Assembly (NCBI GenBank): GCA_029861425.1
Contig: JAOTZH010000005.1
Coordinates: forward strand, 1 to 45,433
Source: Gemmatimonadota bacterium
Lineage (GTDB): Bacteria; Gemmatimonadota; Gemmatimonadetes; Palauibacterales; Palauibacteraceae
Length of the DNA: 45,433 nt
Direction: 5' to 3'
The notes under the pieces were generated by a model. That model did no database searches. It was not told the origin of the DNA and was given only the letters and a program-made list of their open reading frames with translations. The translations under genes were made by a program, and so were the position numbers. Every line of letters begins with the position of its first letter. Within the stretch, counting starts at the first letter, position 1. Positions 18,548 through 26,739 of this stretch are shown piece after piece.

Positions 18548-18901
18548 TCAGTCCCGCTTCTTCCTGCCCTTCACGAAGAGGTGGAGGATGGTAGCCACCA
18601 CCGACATGACGATCGCGGCGAGGATGGCGCTCCACATGCTCTCGAGCGCGAACCCGGGAGCGAGCGAGGCCGCGAGGTAGAGCATCGCGCCGTTCAGAAC
18701 GAAGTAGAACAGCCCGAGCGTGATCACGGTGATGGGGAGCGTGACGAACGCGAGAATTGGTCGGATGATCGCGTTCACGAGCCCGATGATCAGCGCCGCG
18801 ATGAAGAGCGAATCGGTGTCCTCGACGAACACGCCCGGGACGATCTTTGCGGCGACCCAGAGAGCGACCGCGTTGACCAGCCAGTTCAATACGAATTTCA
18901 C
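18548..18901 (-). CDS. Phage-holin-superfamily (YvlD/DUF360-like) membrane protein
   Basis: A 117-aa integral membrane protein with four hydrophobic helices and a basic tail (KGRKKRD). Typical family features are the N-terminal LNWLVNAVALWVAAKIVPG, the loop GLVNAIIRPIL and the TLGLFYFVLNG helix. Such proteins are grouped with phage holin superfamily IV by topology, but in chromosomes they are generally housekeeping or envelope-stress proteins, not lysis proteins. GTG 18901 has only a weak GGGGA site. There is no phage context here, so the holin name should not be taken as evidence of a prophage. Confidence 0.85.
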   Translation of the reverse strand: MKFVLNWLVNAVALWVAAKIVPGVFVEDTDSLFIAALIIGLVNAIIRPILAFVTLPITVITLGLFYFVLNGAMLYLAASLAPGFALESMWSAILAAIVMSVVATILHLFVKGRKKRD

Positions 18902-19025
18902 GCGGCGAATCCCCGTGTTGACGGAATAGCTGCTTTGCTCGCTGGATGAGAAACGGCCCCCTCGACCTCGGGAGCCGCTTCTCCGTACGCGAGTCCGGCG
19001 CTTCGGGATTCCACCCTTGCGGCGA

Positions 19026-22000
19026 TCAGAAGCCCGGCGTCAGGTGGAACTGCCACATCCACCCTCTGCCGTCGCGATCGAGCGGGCGTACGAAGTCGAG
19101 TTCCACGATCATGAACCCGAAGAGGTTGAGACGCGAGAGAAAACCGGCGCTCCGCTGCCAGCCCCGCGTCGAGAACGAGCAATTCTCCTTGACGGTGCAG
19201 TTCGGGTCGCCGTCCGTCGTCCACGCCTTTCCGATGTCGAAGAACGCTCCGATCTCGATCGGCGGCACGCCCGGAGCCGGGACCACGCCGATTCCACCGA
19301 TCAATGGGAGCCGCAGCTCGAAGTTGGCCACGGCGATCCGGCTGCCGATGAGCTCCTCGAACTCGGGGCACGTGAAGAACCCCGTCGCCCCCGCGACCGA
19401 GGTGCACTCGCGGATGTCGAACGAAGAATCCTGATATCCGCGCACGAGCGATGGGACGCCGAGGTAGAGCCTCCCGAGCCTCACGTCCGAGGAGCCCGAT
19501 CCGTAGCGGCCGAAGTGTACGCCGCGCCCCGCCAGGGTGAACGGCGCGAAGCGCAGGTATCTGCGCGCATCGACCGTCGCGGTCCAGTAGTCGAGCGTCC
19601 CCAACGTAGGCTCGACCTCGAGACGGATCCTCTGCCCGAGAATCGGACTCGTGCCGCCGAAGATCGAACTGTCGTAGACGTATGCGGCGCTCCCGCTCGC
19701 CAGATACATGGGCTCCGGCGCGCAGTTCAGAAAGAGCACCTCGTTCGACTCGCAGCGCGGCAGGTCTGTCTGGTCGTCGATCAGCAGCTCGCCGGTGAAC
19801 GAGTCGAATCCGAAATCCTGTGTCTCCGCGGCGAAGTCGATCTGCCTCGCCGACCCCGAGAACTCGATTCGCGCCGCCCGGTTGAGGGGATAAGAGAGGA
19901 TCCCCTGGACTTCCCTGTTGATCTCGAAGTAGGTGAGCTCGCGGAACACGTCGACCCGACGGCCCTCGAAGTCGCCCGAGAAGAATTGGAACTGGCGGGT
20001 GATGAAGGGCACCTGACCCGCGACTATTGCCCAGTTCCAGCGCGACGAAAGGTCCTCGTACCCCCCCACGAGTGCCGTGCTCTTGAAGAGGTCTCCGAAC
20101 GCCGTGTTGACCGATAGGATCGTGTTGAGCGTGCGGTCCCCGAGCATGTCCGAGAAGAAGAGGCTGGCCCCCCCCGCGAAGAACACGCCGAAGTCCGACG
20201 CCCCGAACGCGAGCGTCGGCTGGGAGACGTAGTCCAGCGTCAGGCTGGGGCTATACGAAGTCCGATCGAACGTGATCGGATCGGCGAGCCCGAGGCGCGA
20301 GTTCTCGAGAAGCGCGAGGTGGTCCGTCGACACGCGCTCCCGCGGCGGAATGATCGACGCATCGACATCCACGAGCATGTCGGGGGCGGGCTCCCCGGCG
20401 AGCACCTCCGGATCGTCGGCAACGTAGATCTCGAAGTTGAACGGGCCGCCCTTGTTGACGCTGAAGGCGACTTCCCCCGTCTCGGTCGCGACACTCAGCG
20501 CGGGGCTCGTCGCCGTCAGTCCGCTCACGCCCGTCCACAGGTTCGTGACCAGGTAGGGCTCCCGCGTCTCCATATCGAGCCGGTAGACGTTCGAGATCCC
20601 GTCATGGTTGGAGATGAAGTAGAGATCGCTACCGTCGGGGGACCACTGTGGGTTGAGGTTGTGTTTCTGGTCCTCGAAGCTCGGCAGCTGCTCGATCTCC
20701 CCGGTTTCGAGGTCGTAGAGCGCGAGCTGGTACCCGCCCGGGACCAGTTGCGTCAGATCCGTGTCGAAACGGTCGGTCGTGAAGGCGATGTAGCGGCCGT
20801 CCGGCGACCAGGACGGCTGCATTTCCGCATATGCGTCCGCGGTGAGCCGCACCTGGGTCTCGGATTCGAGGTCGAGGATGAAGAGATCGAGGAACCCCGC
20901 CACGATCGCGGTGAACGCCACGCGGTTGCCGTCCGGCGACCACGTCGGAGTGAAGGCGTCCCCGACGTTGCGAAGCCGGACCTCACGAACGATGTCACCG
21001 CTCTGCGTGTCCATCACGCTGATGATCGATGAACCGCGGTTCACCCCGGTCAACACGAAATGGCGACTGTCGGGGTGCCAGTCTCCGGTCGAGTTGATCC
21101 ACTGGAGGCTCTCGAAGTGGGGGTCGATCGCGTTCTTCGTGAGCCTCCTGATCACCTCGCCGGTCTTCGCGTCCGCCAGGAACATCTCGATGGCGAAGAG
21201 GCTGCGCTCCGACGTGTAGATCATCTTCGTCCCGTCCGGGCTGATCGCGGGACCGAGGTTGAGGGCGCCCTCGCCCTCTTCGGCCTCGTAGATCACCCGT
21301 CGCCCGAACTCGTCCGGCTGCTGCGTCTGCTCCCGTGCGCTGGCGAAGTACGCTTCCATGTCGCCCGCCCAGCGGGCGGACAGGTCCATGATCGGGACCT
21401 CCAGCACTGCCTCGATCGCGCCCAACGCGCTGCCCGTCTGAGCGGCGAGATTCAGGATCCGCCCGATCTTGTCGTCGCCGAAGTTCCCGCCGATGTAGGA
21501 CCACATCGCGTGGCCGTACCGGTACGGGAAGAACCGGGGGTTCCTGAGATCCGGGATCGTCGGGAATCCCTCCTCGAGATCGAGTGCGTCCCTCATCCAC
21601 ATGGTGGTGAATGGATCGATCGGCCCGATCGACAGGTACTCGGCCATCCCCTCGATGAACCAGAGAGGCAGGCGAATGGCCCCGGGGATATTGAGTCCGG
21701 TGGCCCCGGGACCCTGCCCCGTCATGTCGAACTGGAAGGCATGCACCAGCTCATGACCGATGACGTGATCGGACGCGGCCAGCGTACCCGCGAGCGGAAG
21801 TACGACCCGTCGTTTGAGGATCTCGGTGAACCCACCGGTCGACTCGTCAATCTGCTGAGGAGTCGCGTTCGTCTGCTCGAAGTCCGAGTGATCCGCGTAG
21901 AGGATGATCGGCTGCCGGATGCGGAACTCATGATTCAGCACGCGTGACAGACGAGCGTACCACCGCTCGGACATCCGACCGGCCATTTCGGCCGCCTCGG

Positions 22001-22184
22001 CCATCTCCGGGTAGTAGTAGATATCGAAGTGTTCGGTATTCAGGACCTGAAAATCGAACGAGCGGTACACGACCTTGTTCTGTCCGAAATAGCGACCGGC
22101 CTGCGCGTCAGCCGTCTGGGCCGCCGGGCCGAACAGCGCGCCGAAAGCGAGGAGCGCGCCGAAGATCAGCCTTCTACGAAACAT
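19026..22184 (-). CDS. Peptidase MA-like / PD40 beta-propeller / outer-membrane barrel fusion protein
   Basis: A 1052-aa exported protein. ATG 22184 follows a GGAGG site and starts a signal peptide ending at TADAQ. Residues 45-300 are a gluzincin-type metallopeptidase: HELVH at 144-148 and WFIEGMAEY at 175-183, with Glu178 the likely third zinc ligand. Residues about 320-680 form a TolB-like propeller with repeated WSPDG blades (PAISPDGTK, PTWSPDGNR, PSWSPDGRY, PQWSPDGSD). Residues about 730-1052 alternate polar and hydrophobic residues and end in Phe, as in BamA/Omp85-type barrels. The domain order suggests a surface-anchored protease with a propeller facing one side of the outer membrane; this is inference. 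Confidence 0.85.
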   Translation of the reverse strand: MFRRRLIFGALLAFGALFGPAAQTADAQAGRYFGQNKVVYRSFDFQVLNTEHFDIYYYPEMAEAAEMAGRMSERWYARLSRVLNHEFRIRQPIILYADHSDFEQTNATPQQIDESTGGFTEILKRRVVLPLAGTLAASDHVIGHELVHAFQFDMTGQGPGATGLNIPGAIRLPLWFIEGMAEYLSIGPIDPFTTMWMRDALDLEEGFPTIPDLRNPRFFPYRYGHAMWSYIGGNFGDDKIGRILNLAAQTGSALGAIEAVLEVPIMDLSARWAGDMEAYFASAREQTQQPDEFGRRVIYEAEEGEGALNLGPAISPDGTKMIYTSERSLFAIEMFLADAKTGEVIRRLTKNAIDPHFESLQWINSTGDWHPDSRHFVLTGVNRGSSIISVMDTQSGDIVREVRLRNVGDAFTPTWSPDGNRVAFTAIVAGFLDLFILDLESETQVRLTADAYAEMQPSWSPDGRYIAFTTDRFDTDLTQLVPGGYQLALYDLETGEIEQLPSFEDQKHNLNPQWSPDGSDLYFISNHDGISNVYRLDMETREPYLVTNLWTGVSGLTATSPALSVATETGEVAFSVNKGGPFNFEIYVADDPEVLAGEPAPDMLVDVDASIIPPRERVSTDHLALLENSRLGLADPITFDRTSYSPSLTLDYVSQPTLAFGASDFGVFFAGGASLFFSDMLGDRTLNTILSVNTAFGDLFKSTALVGGYEDLSSRWNWAIVAGQVPFITRQFQFFSGDFEGRRVDVFRELTYFEINREVQGILSYPLNRAARIEFSGSARQIDFAAETQDFGFDSFTGELLIDDQTDLPRCESNEVLFLNCAPEPMYLASGSAAYVYDSSIFGGTSPILGQRIRLEVEPTLGTLDYWTATVDARRYLRFAPFTLAGRGVHFGRYGSGSSDVRLGRLYLGVPSLVRGYQDSSFDIRECTSVAGATGFFTCPEFEELIGSRIAVANFELRLPLIGGIGVVPAPGVPPIEIGAFFDIGKAWTTDGDPNCTVKENCSFSTRGWQRSAGFLSRLNLFGFMIVELDFVRPLDRDGRGWMWQFHLTPGF

Positions 22185-22243
22185 GTGTCCTCCAAGAGAC
22201 CTCACCGTGCAAAACGGGCCTGCCGGCGTGGGCTGCACATCGG

Positions 22244-22262
22244 GCGAACGACGGCCGTTCGC
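22244..22262. repeat. Inverted repeat in the leader of the large barrel protein gene
   Basis: GCGAACG (22244-22250) and CGTTCGC (22256-22262) form a perfect seven-bp dyad with a five-base spacer. It is 60-78 bases upstream of the ATG at 22184, so it lies in the probable leader or promoter of that minus-strand gene. A run of six A (T on the minus strand) flanks it at 22267-22272. On the minus strand the T-run precedes the hairpin, so it does not fit an intrinsic terminator. The surrounding 22185-22427 gap holds no other gene I can support. Confidence 0.3.
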
Positions 22263-22427
22263 GGGGAAAAAAGCTACCCGTGGCGCCATGCCGCCGCTAC
22301 CAACCGCCTCTGTAACAGATCGTGCTTCCCACCCGGTTCCTGACCGGTTTCTCAGGATGAACGTGCCGCGCGCCCTTCCTGAGACCACGAGCCGAGAGGG
22401 ACGGACGTCACATGGGCTCGCCACCGG

Positions 22428-23138
22428 TTAACCCCCCGGGGGGGGCGGTGTGCCCTCGGGGCACCTTCGAGCGAAGCCGTCGAGCGCCCGGATGGCGTCG
22501 CGCACGTCCGATTCGCGGGCGAAGGGGCCGACGATCGTCCGATACCAGTCGTCGGACTCCTCGATCGTCGCCCGAAAGCCCATCGCCCCTGCCTCCCGCG
22601 CCTTCGCTTCGGCAGATTCCCGATCGCGATACGCCGCGATCTGGACGACGACACACCCGCCACGAAGCGACACCACGTCGCCCCCCGGCTTCATGATCGT
22701 GATCCGGACGTTCGCGGTGCCCGGACCGATCATGTCGAGCGCCCTCGCTCCGGCGCGCGAGACATCGAGGATCCGGTTCTTGGCGAAGGGACCCCGGTCG
22801 GTTACCCGAAGCTCCACTCGCATGCCGTTGTCGAGGTTGAGCACATCGACCACGGTCCCGAACGGCAGCGTCTGATGGGCGGCGGTCAGCTCGTCCATGT
22901 CGTAGACTTCGCCGGAAGCGGTCCGTCGGCCGTGAAACGGGTCTCCGTACCACGATGCGACCCCCGTCTGCGTCCAGCCAGCGGCCGGGTCTTCCGGCGT
23001 ACCGGGGTCCGTCGCCGACGCCGGGTCCCCGACTTCCCGGGCCTCGGTCGTCGGGGGCTCGAACGGGGGCGGCGGACCAGCCGACGCACAGGCCGTCAGG
23101 GTAAGCGCCAAGAGGAGCGTGACACGGGCGTGGAACAG
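22428..23138 (-). CDS. rlpA: RlpA-like septal ring lytic transglycosylase lipoprotein with SPOR domain
   Basis: A roughly 236-aa envelope protein. It has a lipoprotein signal (LLALTLTACAS), a Pro-rich linker and a double-psi beta-barrel RlpA domain with GVASWYGDPFHGRRTASGE and RVTDRGPFAKNRILDVSR. A C-terminal SPOR domain (VVQIAAYRDRESAEA onwards) binds denuded glycan. By family it cleaves peptidoglycan glycan strands at the septum. The start is unusual: no ATG, GTG or TTG gives a proper signal peptide, and CTG 23138 is the only nearby codon that does, with a GAGGT six bases upstream. That codon lies inside the first codons of the divergent ndh gene. Confidence 0.85.
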   Translation of the reverse strand: MFHARVTLLLALTLTACASAGPPPPFEPPTTEAREVGDPASATDPGTPEDPAAGWTQTGVASWYGDPFHGRRTASGEVYDMDELTAAHQTLPFGTVVDVLNLDNGMRVELRVTDRGPFAKNRILDVSRAGARALDMIGPGTANVRITIMKPGGDVVSLRGGCVVVQIAAYRDRESAEAKAREAGAMGFRATIEESDDWYRTIVGPFARESDVRDAIRALDGFARRCPEGTPPPPGG

Positions 23139-24422
23139 AACCGACCTCGGGTGGTCATCCTCGGAGCGGGATTCGGGGGGCTGTGGACCGCACGGGCGCT
23201 GAAACGCGCGTCCGTGGACGTCACCCTGATCGACCGCAACAACTTCCACACCTTCCTCCCTCTCCTCTACCAGGTCGGCGCCGCCGAGCTGGAGCCCTTC
23301 GCCATCGCGCGTCCGGTCAGAACGATTCTGCGAGGTCAGAAGAACGCCCGTTTCGTGCAGGCGACGGTCCTCGGAATCGACCTCGCCAGCAAACTCGTGC
23401 GGTGCGACCGGGGTGTCCACGGGTACGACTACCTCGTCGTCGCGCTCGGCACGGTTGCATACGACTTCGGCGTCCCCGGCGTCCGCGAACACGCCTTCCC
23501 ACTGAAGACGCTCGAGGACGGCATCACGCTTCGCTCCAGCGTTCTCGCGAAATTCGAGCGCGCCTCGGGCGAGTCCGATGCCGCGCGAAGACACGCGACG
23601 CTCGGGTTTCTGGTGATCGGAGGTGGCCCGACCGGCGTGGAGTACGCGGGCGCCCTGGCGGAGCTCATCCGCGGCCCGATGGCCGAGGACTACCCCGACG
23701 TCGTGGACGATGCGTCGATCACGTTGATCGAGGCGTCCGACCGCCTGCTTGGGGCGATGCCGGAGCGTCTATCCGCCTACGCTTTGCGGCGACTGGACCG
23801 GATGGGCGTCGCGACTCGGGTGGGGTCGACCGTCCGCCGGGTAACGCCCGAGGGCGTGATGGTCCAGACCACAGGTGGAGAGGAGGAGCTCGTCGTCGGA
23901 AACACCGTCGCGTGGACCGGCGGAGTGAGGGGCGCGCCGGAGATCGCGGGTTCGGGTCTCCCGCTGACAGCTGACGGGAGGATCGACGTCGGGCCGACAC
24001 TTCAGGTAGACCGGCACCCTGAAGTGTTCGTCGTCGGCGATCTCGTCCGGCTCGCGGACACGGACAGACAGCTGCCGCAGCTCTGCCAGCCCGCCATGCA
24101 GGGAGGCGAGCACGCGGCCCGGGCCATCCTCTCGCTGGAGCGGGGCTCGGCGCCCGCCCGCTTCCGGTATCGGGACAAGGGCATAATGGCTGTAATCGGT
24201 CGAAACGCCGCGGCGGCGAGCGTGGCGGGGCGCTCGTTCACGGGGTTCTTCGCGTGGTGTCTCTGGCTCGGCATCCACATCGCGTATTTGATCGGTTTCA
24301 GGAACCGGTTCGCGGTCCTCCTGAACTGGGCCTGGGATTATCTCTTCTTCGAACGCAGCGCCCGCATCCTCATCCCGCTCCGGGTGCGCGCTCCGCTCTG
24401 GCCCGACCGACCCGGGGATTAG
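23130..24422 (+). CDS. ndh: Type II NADH:quinone oxidoreductase (NDH-2 family)
   Basis: A 430-aa FAD enzyme passing electrons from NADH to quinone without proton pumping. The FAD-binding Rossmann motif is VVILGAGFGG at the N-terminus, and a second GGGPTGVEYAG near residue 170 binds NADH. The later segment VGDLVRLADTDRQLPQLCQPA and the C-terminal hydrophobic/amphipathic membrane-binding region (FFAWCLWLGIHIAYLIGF) match NDH-2. GTG 23130 begins the fold directly; an AGGAG lies 13 bases upstream. The 5' end overlaps that of rlpA. The stop overlaps the convergent phoX stop by four bases. Confidence 0.92.
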   Translation: MEQNRPRVVILGAGFGGLWTARALKRASVDVTLIDRNNFHTFLPLLYQVGAAELEPFAIARPVRTILRGQKNARFVQATVLGIDLASKLVRCDRGVHGYDYLVVALGTVAYDFGVPGVREHAFPLKTLEDGITLRSSVLAKFERASGESDAARRHATLGFLVIGGGPTGVEYAGALAELIRGPMAEDYPDVVDDASITLIEASDRLLGAMPERLSAYALRRLDRMGVATRVGSTVRRVTPEGVMVQTTGGEEELVVGNTVAWTGGVRGAPEIAGSGLPLTADGRIDVGPTLQVDRHPEVFVVGDLVRLADTDRQLPQLCQPAMQGGEHAARAILSLERGSAPARFRYRDKGIMAVIGRNAAAASVAGRSFTGFFAWCLWLGIHIAYLIGFRNRFAVLLNWAWDYLFFERSARILIPLRVRAPLWPDRPGD

Positions 24423-25771
24423 AGCGCTCCGTCCTCCCATGGGCCCCAGATCGCGAACGACATTCCCGGGTTCCCGGGGCCGAACGAGTCGAGATCGCCC
24501 TGGATGTTCGCGAACAGCACCCGCCCGTCGGGGCTGAACGTGGCGCCCGCGAACTCTCGTCGATTCATGATGTTCCGCGCGAAGTCGAAGATCTCGCCGG
24601 CGGGCGTGAGACCGCGCATGTGACTGGTCCCGGTCGCGTCCTCGCACATCAGCAGTCCGCCACGCGGGCTGACCGTGAGGTTGTCCGGGCTGTCGAGGAC
24701 TTCCCTGCCCGGTGACTCGAACACGAGGGCCAGCCCCTCCTGCTCGGGGATGTAGCGCCAGACCTGACCGGCGTGGGCTTCACCTCCGTTCGTCGAATGG
24801 AAGTAGATGCTTCCGTCGGCGTGCCAGCACCCCTCGAGGCGGGTGAACCGAGCCCCTCCGTTCTCGTCCCCTTCCAGAAACACCGTGCTCGGATTCCGTT
24901 CGGCGTCCGCCGGGTCCGGGTCGTCGATCGGCACCCATTCGACCGGCAGCCACTCTCCGACCCTCTGGCCCTGGCGCAGGTCGGCCTGCGGCTGTCCCGA
25001 GATGGCGAGCATCTCCAGGGCGCCTCCGTCGACCAGGCGGCCCGGCGTGCGCGGCACGAGGCGATAGAACCCGCAGCGACGATTGTAGTCCTCGGTCTCG
25101 TAGACGATACCAGTCAACGGATCGACGGCGACCGCTTCGTGCCAGAACCGACCCATCTCGGGAAGCGGCACCGCTTGCACGGGTCCGTCAGCGGCCGCGG
25201 GCACCTCGAAAATGTAGCCATGTGGCAGGGAGAACCCCTTCACGCTCCCCCAGGTGATCTCCTCGCAGGACAGCCAGCTGCCCCAGGGCGTCGGCCCCCC
25301 CGCGCAGTTCACCGTGGTGCCGCCAAGGCTCACGAAGTCCCGAATCAGCTCGGGCCGACCGTCGGCGCCGATTCGGAGCTCGATCGTCGTGGTGCCGCCC
25401 CCCGCACTTCGGTCGTATGCCAGACGTGGGTCGCCCAGGACTGCCGCGACACCCGGGAGATCCTTGTCCTCGTGGTTCCTCACGAGCCTGATCGTGCCGT
25501 CCGGCATGCCGAACGCCGCCATGCCGTCGTGTGCCCGCGGGGTGGGTGCGCCGTCCGACATCGGGCTTCCTTCGACCCCCAGCTTCATGTACCCGAACCC
25601 CTCCGGGAGAGCCAGCTCGGGGCCCGCGGGGCGCAGGTCGCCATACCCGCGATGCAGACGCACGCGGCCGCTACCTCCCCACGCGATCAGACCGGGGAGT
25701 GAGGGCGCCAGGGCTGCAAGCCCGGCATAGGCCCCAGCGGCCTTCAGGAACGCCCGGCGCCCCAACGGCAC
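24419..25771 (-). CDS. phoX: PhoX/DUF839-like alkaline phosphatase, Tat-exported
   Basis: A 450-aa protein with a twin-arginine signal, GRRAFLKAAGAYAGLAALAP, indicating export of a folded cofactor-bound enzyme. The body is the DUF839/PhoX six-bladed propeller, with GDENGGARFTRLEGCWHADG and RGGLLMCEDATGTSHMRG, which in PhoX hold Ca and Fe ligands. PhoX enzymes hydrolyse phosphate monoesters in the periplasm. This is the shorter form of the family, so other DUF839 activities remain possible. GTG 25771 has no clear ribosome site. The gene is divergent from the structured leader at 25856 and convergent with ndh, sharing stop bases 24419-24422. Confidence 0.83.
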   Translation of the reverse strand: MPLGRRAFLKAAGAYAGLAALAPSLPGLIAWGGSGRVRLHRGYGDLRPAGPELALPEGFGYMKLGVEGSPMSDGAPTPRAHDGMAAFGMPDGTIRLVRNHEDKDLPGVAAVLGDPRLAYDRSAGGGTTTIELRIGADGRPELIRDFVSLGGTTVNCAGGPTPWGSWLSCEEITWGSVKGFSLPHGYIFEVPAAADGPVQAVPLPEMGRFWHEAVAVDPLTGIVYETEDYNRRCGFYRLVPRTPGRLVDGGALEMLAISGQPQADLRQGQRVGEWLPVEWVPIDDPDPADAERNPSTVFLEGDENGGARFTRLEGCWHADGSIYFHSTNGGEAHAGQVWRYIPEQEGLALVFESPGREVLDSPDNLTVSPRGGLLMCEDATGTSHMRGLTPAGEIFDFARNIMNRREFAGATFSPDGRVLFANIQGDLDSFGPGNPGMSFAIWGPWEDGAL

Positions 25772-25855
25772 TCTGTCGGATTCGTAGCGTATCAGTCGTG
25801 ACTCCTCGGGAGGGCAACCCGTCTTGTAATGTCAGCCCATGCCGGATAGGTCCCG

Positions 25856-25925
25856 CGACAGGTAGAACATTGTGGGTCGCGGCCCCGGCAGGGGCCAGTG
25901 AACGAGATCGTTTCACTACCTGTCG
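25856..25925 (+). ncRNA. Candidate structured 5' leader (closed multi-stem)
   Basis: Perfect 10-bp arms CGACAGGTAG (25856-25865) and CTACCTGTCG (25916-25925) enclose 50 bases. Inside are a GC hairpin, GGCCCC (25881-25886) with GGGGCC (25891-25896) and loop GGCA, and an imperfect stem GTGAACG/CGTTTCAC (25898-25916) that shares its last base with the outer arm. The element ends 16 bases before the ATG of the plug-like protein and after the divergent phoX start. As RNA it could fold as a closing stem with two internal hairpins, a layout common to cis-regulatory RNAs. I cannot match it to a known riboswitch. A protein operator dyad is the alternative. Confidence 0.4.
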
Positions 25926-25941
25926 ACCATACGGAGGAAGC

Positions 25942-26739
25942 ATGTTCTACCCCGCCAATCGAGGATCGCTCCTCGCGATCCTTGGTTTACTGTGGATCCC
26001 GACGACGGCCGCGGGGCAGTCGCTCACGGACTTTTGTCCAGGTGGGGACGACTCCGTGGAAGCCGCGGTCATCGGTCTGGTGTCCGACGCCGAATCCGGG
26101 ATCATCCTGCCCGGCTCCGAGGTCGTGGTTTCCTGGCTGGCGGACGGGACCCGACAGCGCGTCACGGTCGCCGTGGGTCTGGACGGCGTCTACACCATCT
26201 GCGGCCTCCCGCAAGGTCAGGACATGCAGGTCCGCGCCATATTCGGCGACCGCATGGGGCAGTGGGTCGACTTCTCGACCTCAGTGGTTCTTCAGCAGCA
26301 TGACCTCGGCGTCTCTCTGACGGGCGAGCCGGACGCCGAGCCCGAGTTGAGCGAGGAGGTCCGATCGAGCACGGCCTTCAACGCCACAACGATCCGGACC
26401 GAAGACCTCGCGGCCCTCCCCAAAATGACCCTCTATCAGCTGCTGCGGCAGCACCAGCGGCTCCGTTTCGAGCGGGTGCAGCAGGGCGAGGCCATCGTGT
26501 TCGCGGGTCGGGGAGTGACCGGGACCACGAATCTATCGGGCGCGGTGGGGCGTTTCCGAGCGGTCGAGGTGTTCATCGATGAACGGCGTGAGGCGGATCC
26601 GGTCTCGGCGCTCCGGGACATGTGGATCCACGACGTCATTCAGATCGACATCCTGAGCGCGGGTGAGGCCTCGGCCAGGTACGGTGGAGATGGCTGGCTG
26701 GGCGCCATCTCGATCCGGACGCGCGAACGCGGCCGGTAG
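25942..26739 (+). CDS. Carboxypeptidase-regulatory and TonB-plug-like domain protein without a barrel
   Basis: A 265-aa exported protein. ATG 25942 has a GGAGGAAG site and the signal peptide ends near TTAAGQ. Residues 40-120 resemble a carboxypeptidase regulatory-like beta-sandwich (VIGLVSDAESGIILPGSEV onwards), the usual N-terminal extension of TonB receptors in this kind of genome. Residues 150-265 resemble a receptor plug, ending in EASARYGGDGWLGAISIRT, the place where a barrel would normally begin. The chain stops there, so the 22-strand barrel is missing. The next gene overlaps by 50 bp. It is probably periplasmic and its role is unknown. Confidence 0.75.
   Translation: MFYPANRGSLLAILGLLWIPTTAAGQSLTDFCPGGDDSVEAAVIGLVSDAESGIILPGSEVVVSWLADGTRQRVTVAVGLDGVYTICGLPQGQDMQVRAIFGDRMGQWVDFSTSVVLQQHDLGVSLTGEPDAEPELSEEVRSSTAFNATTIRTEDLAALPKMTLYQLLRQHQRLRFERVQQGEAIVFAGRGVTGTTNLSGAVGRFRAVEVFIDERREADPVSALRDMWIHDVIQIDILSAGEASARYGGDGWLGAISIRTRERGR

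Noticed and set aside
18548-18901. A prophage, suggested by the holin-superfamily membrane protein
   Set aside because: No endolysin, capsid, tail, integrase or att-like repeat is nearby; the family has many chromosomal members.
23139-23594. An upstream extension of rlpA to an ATG at 23594
   Set aside because: The extension lies antisense to the FAD domain of ndh, reads as low-complexity charged sequence, and would bury the lipoprotein signal in the middle of the protein.
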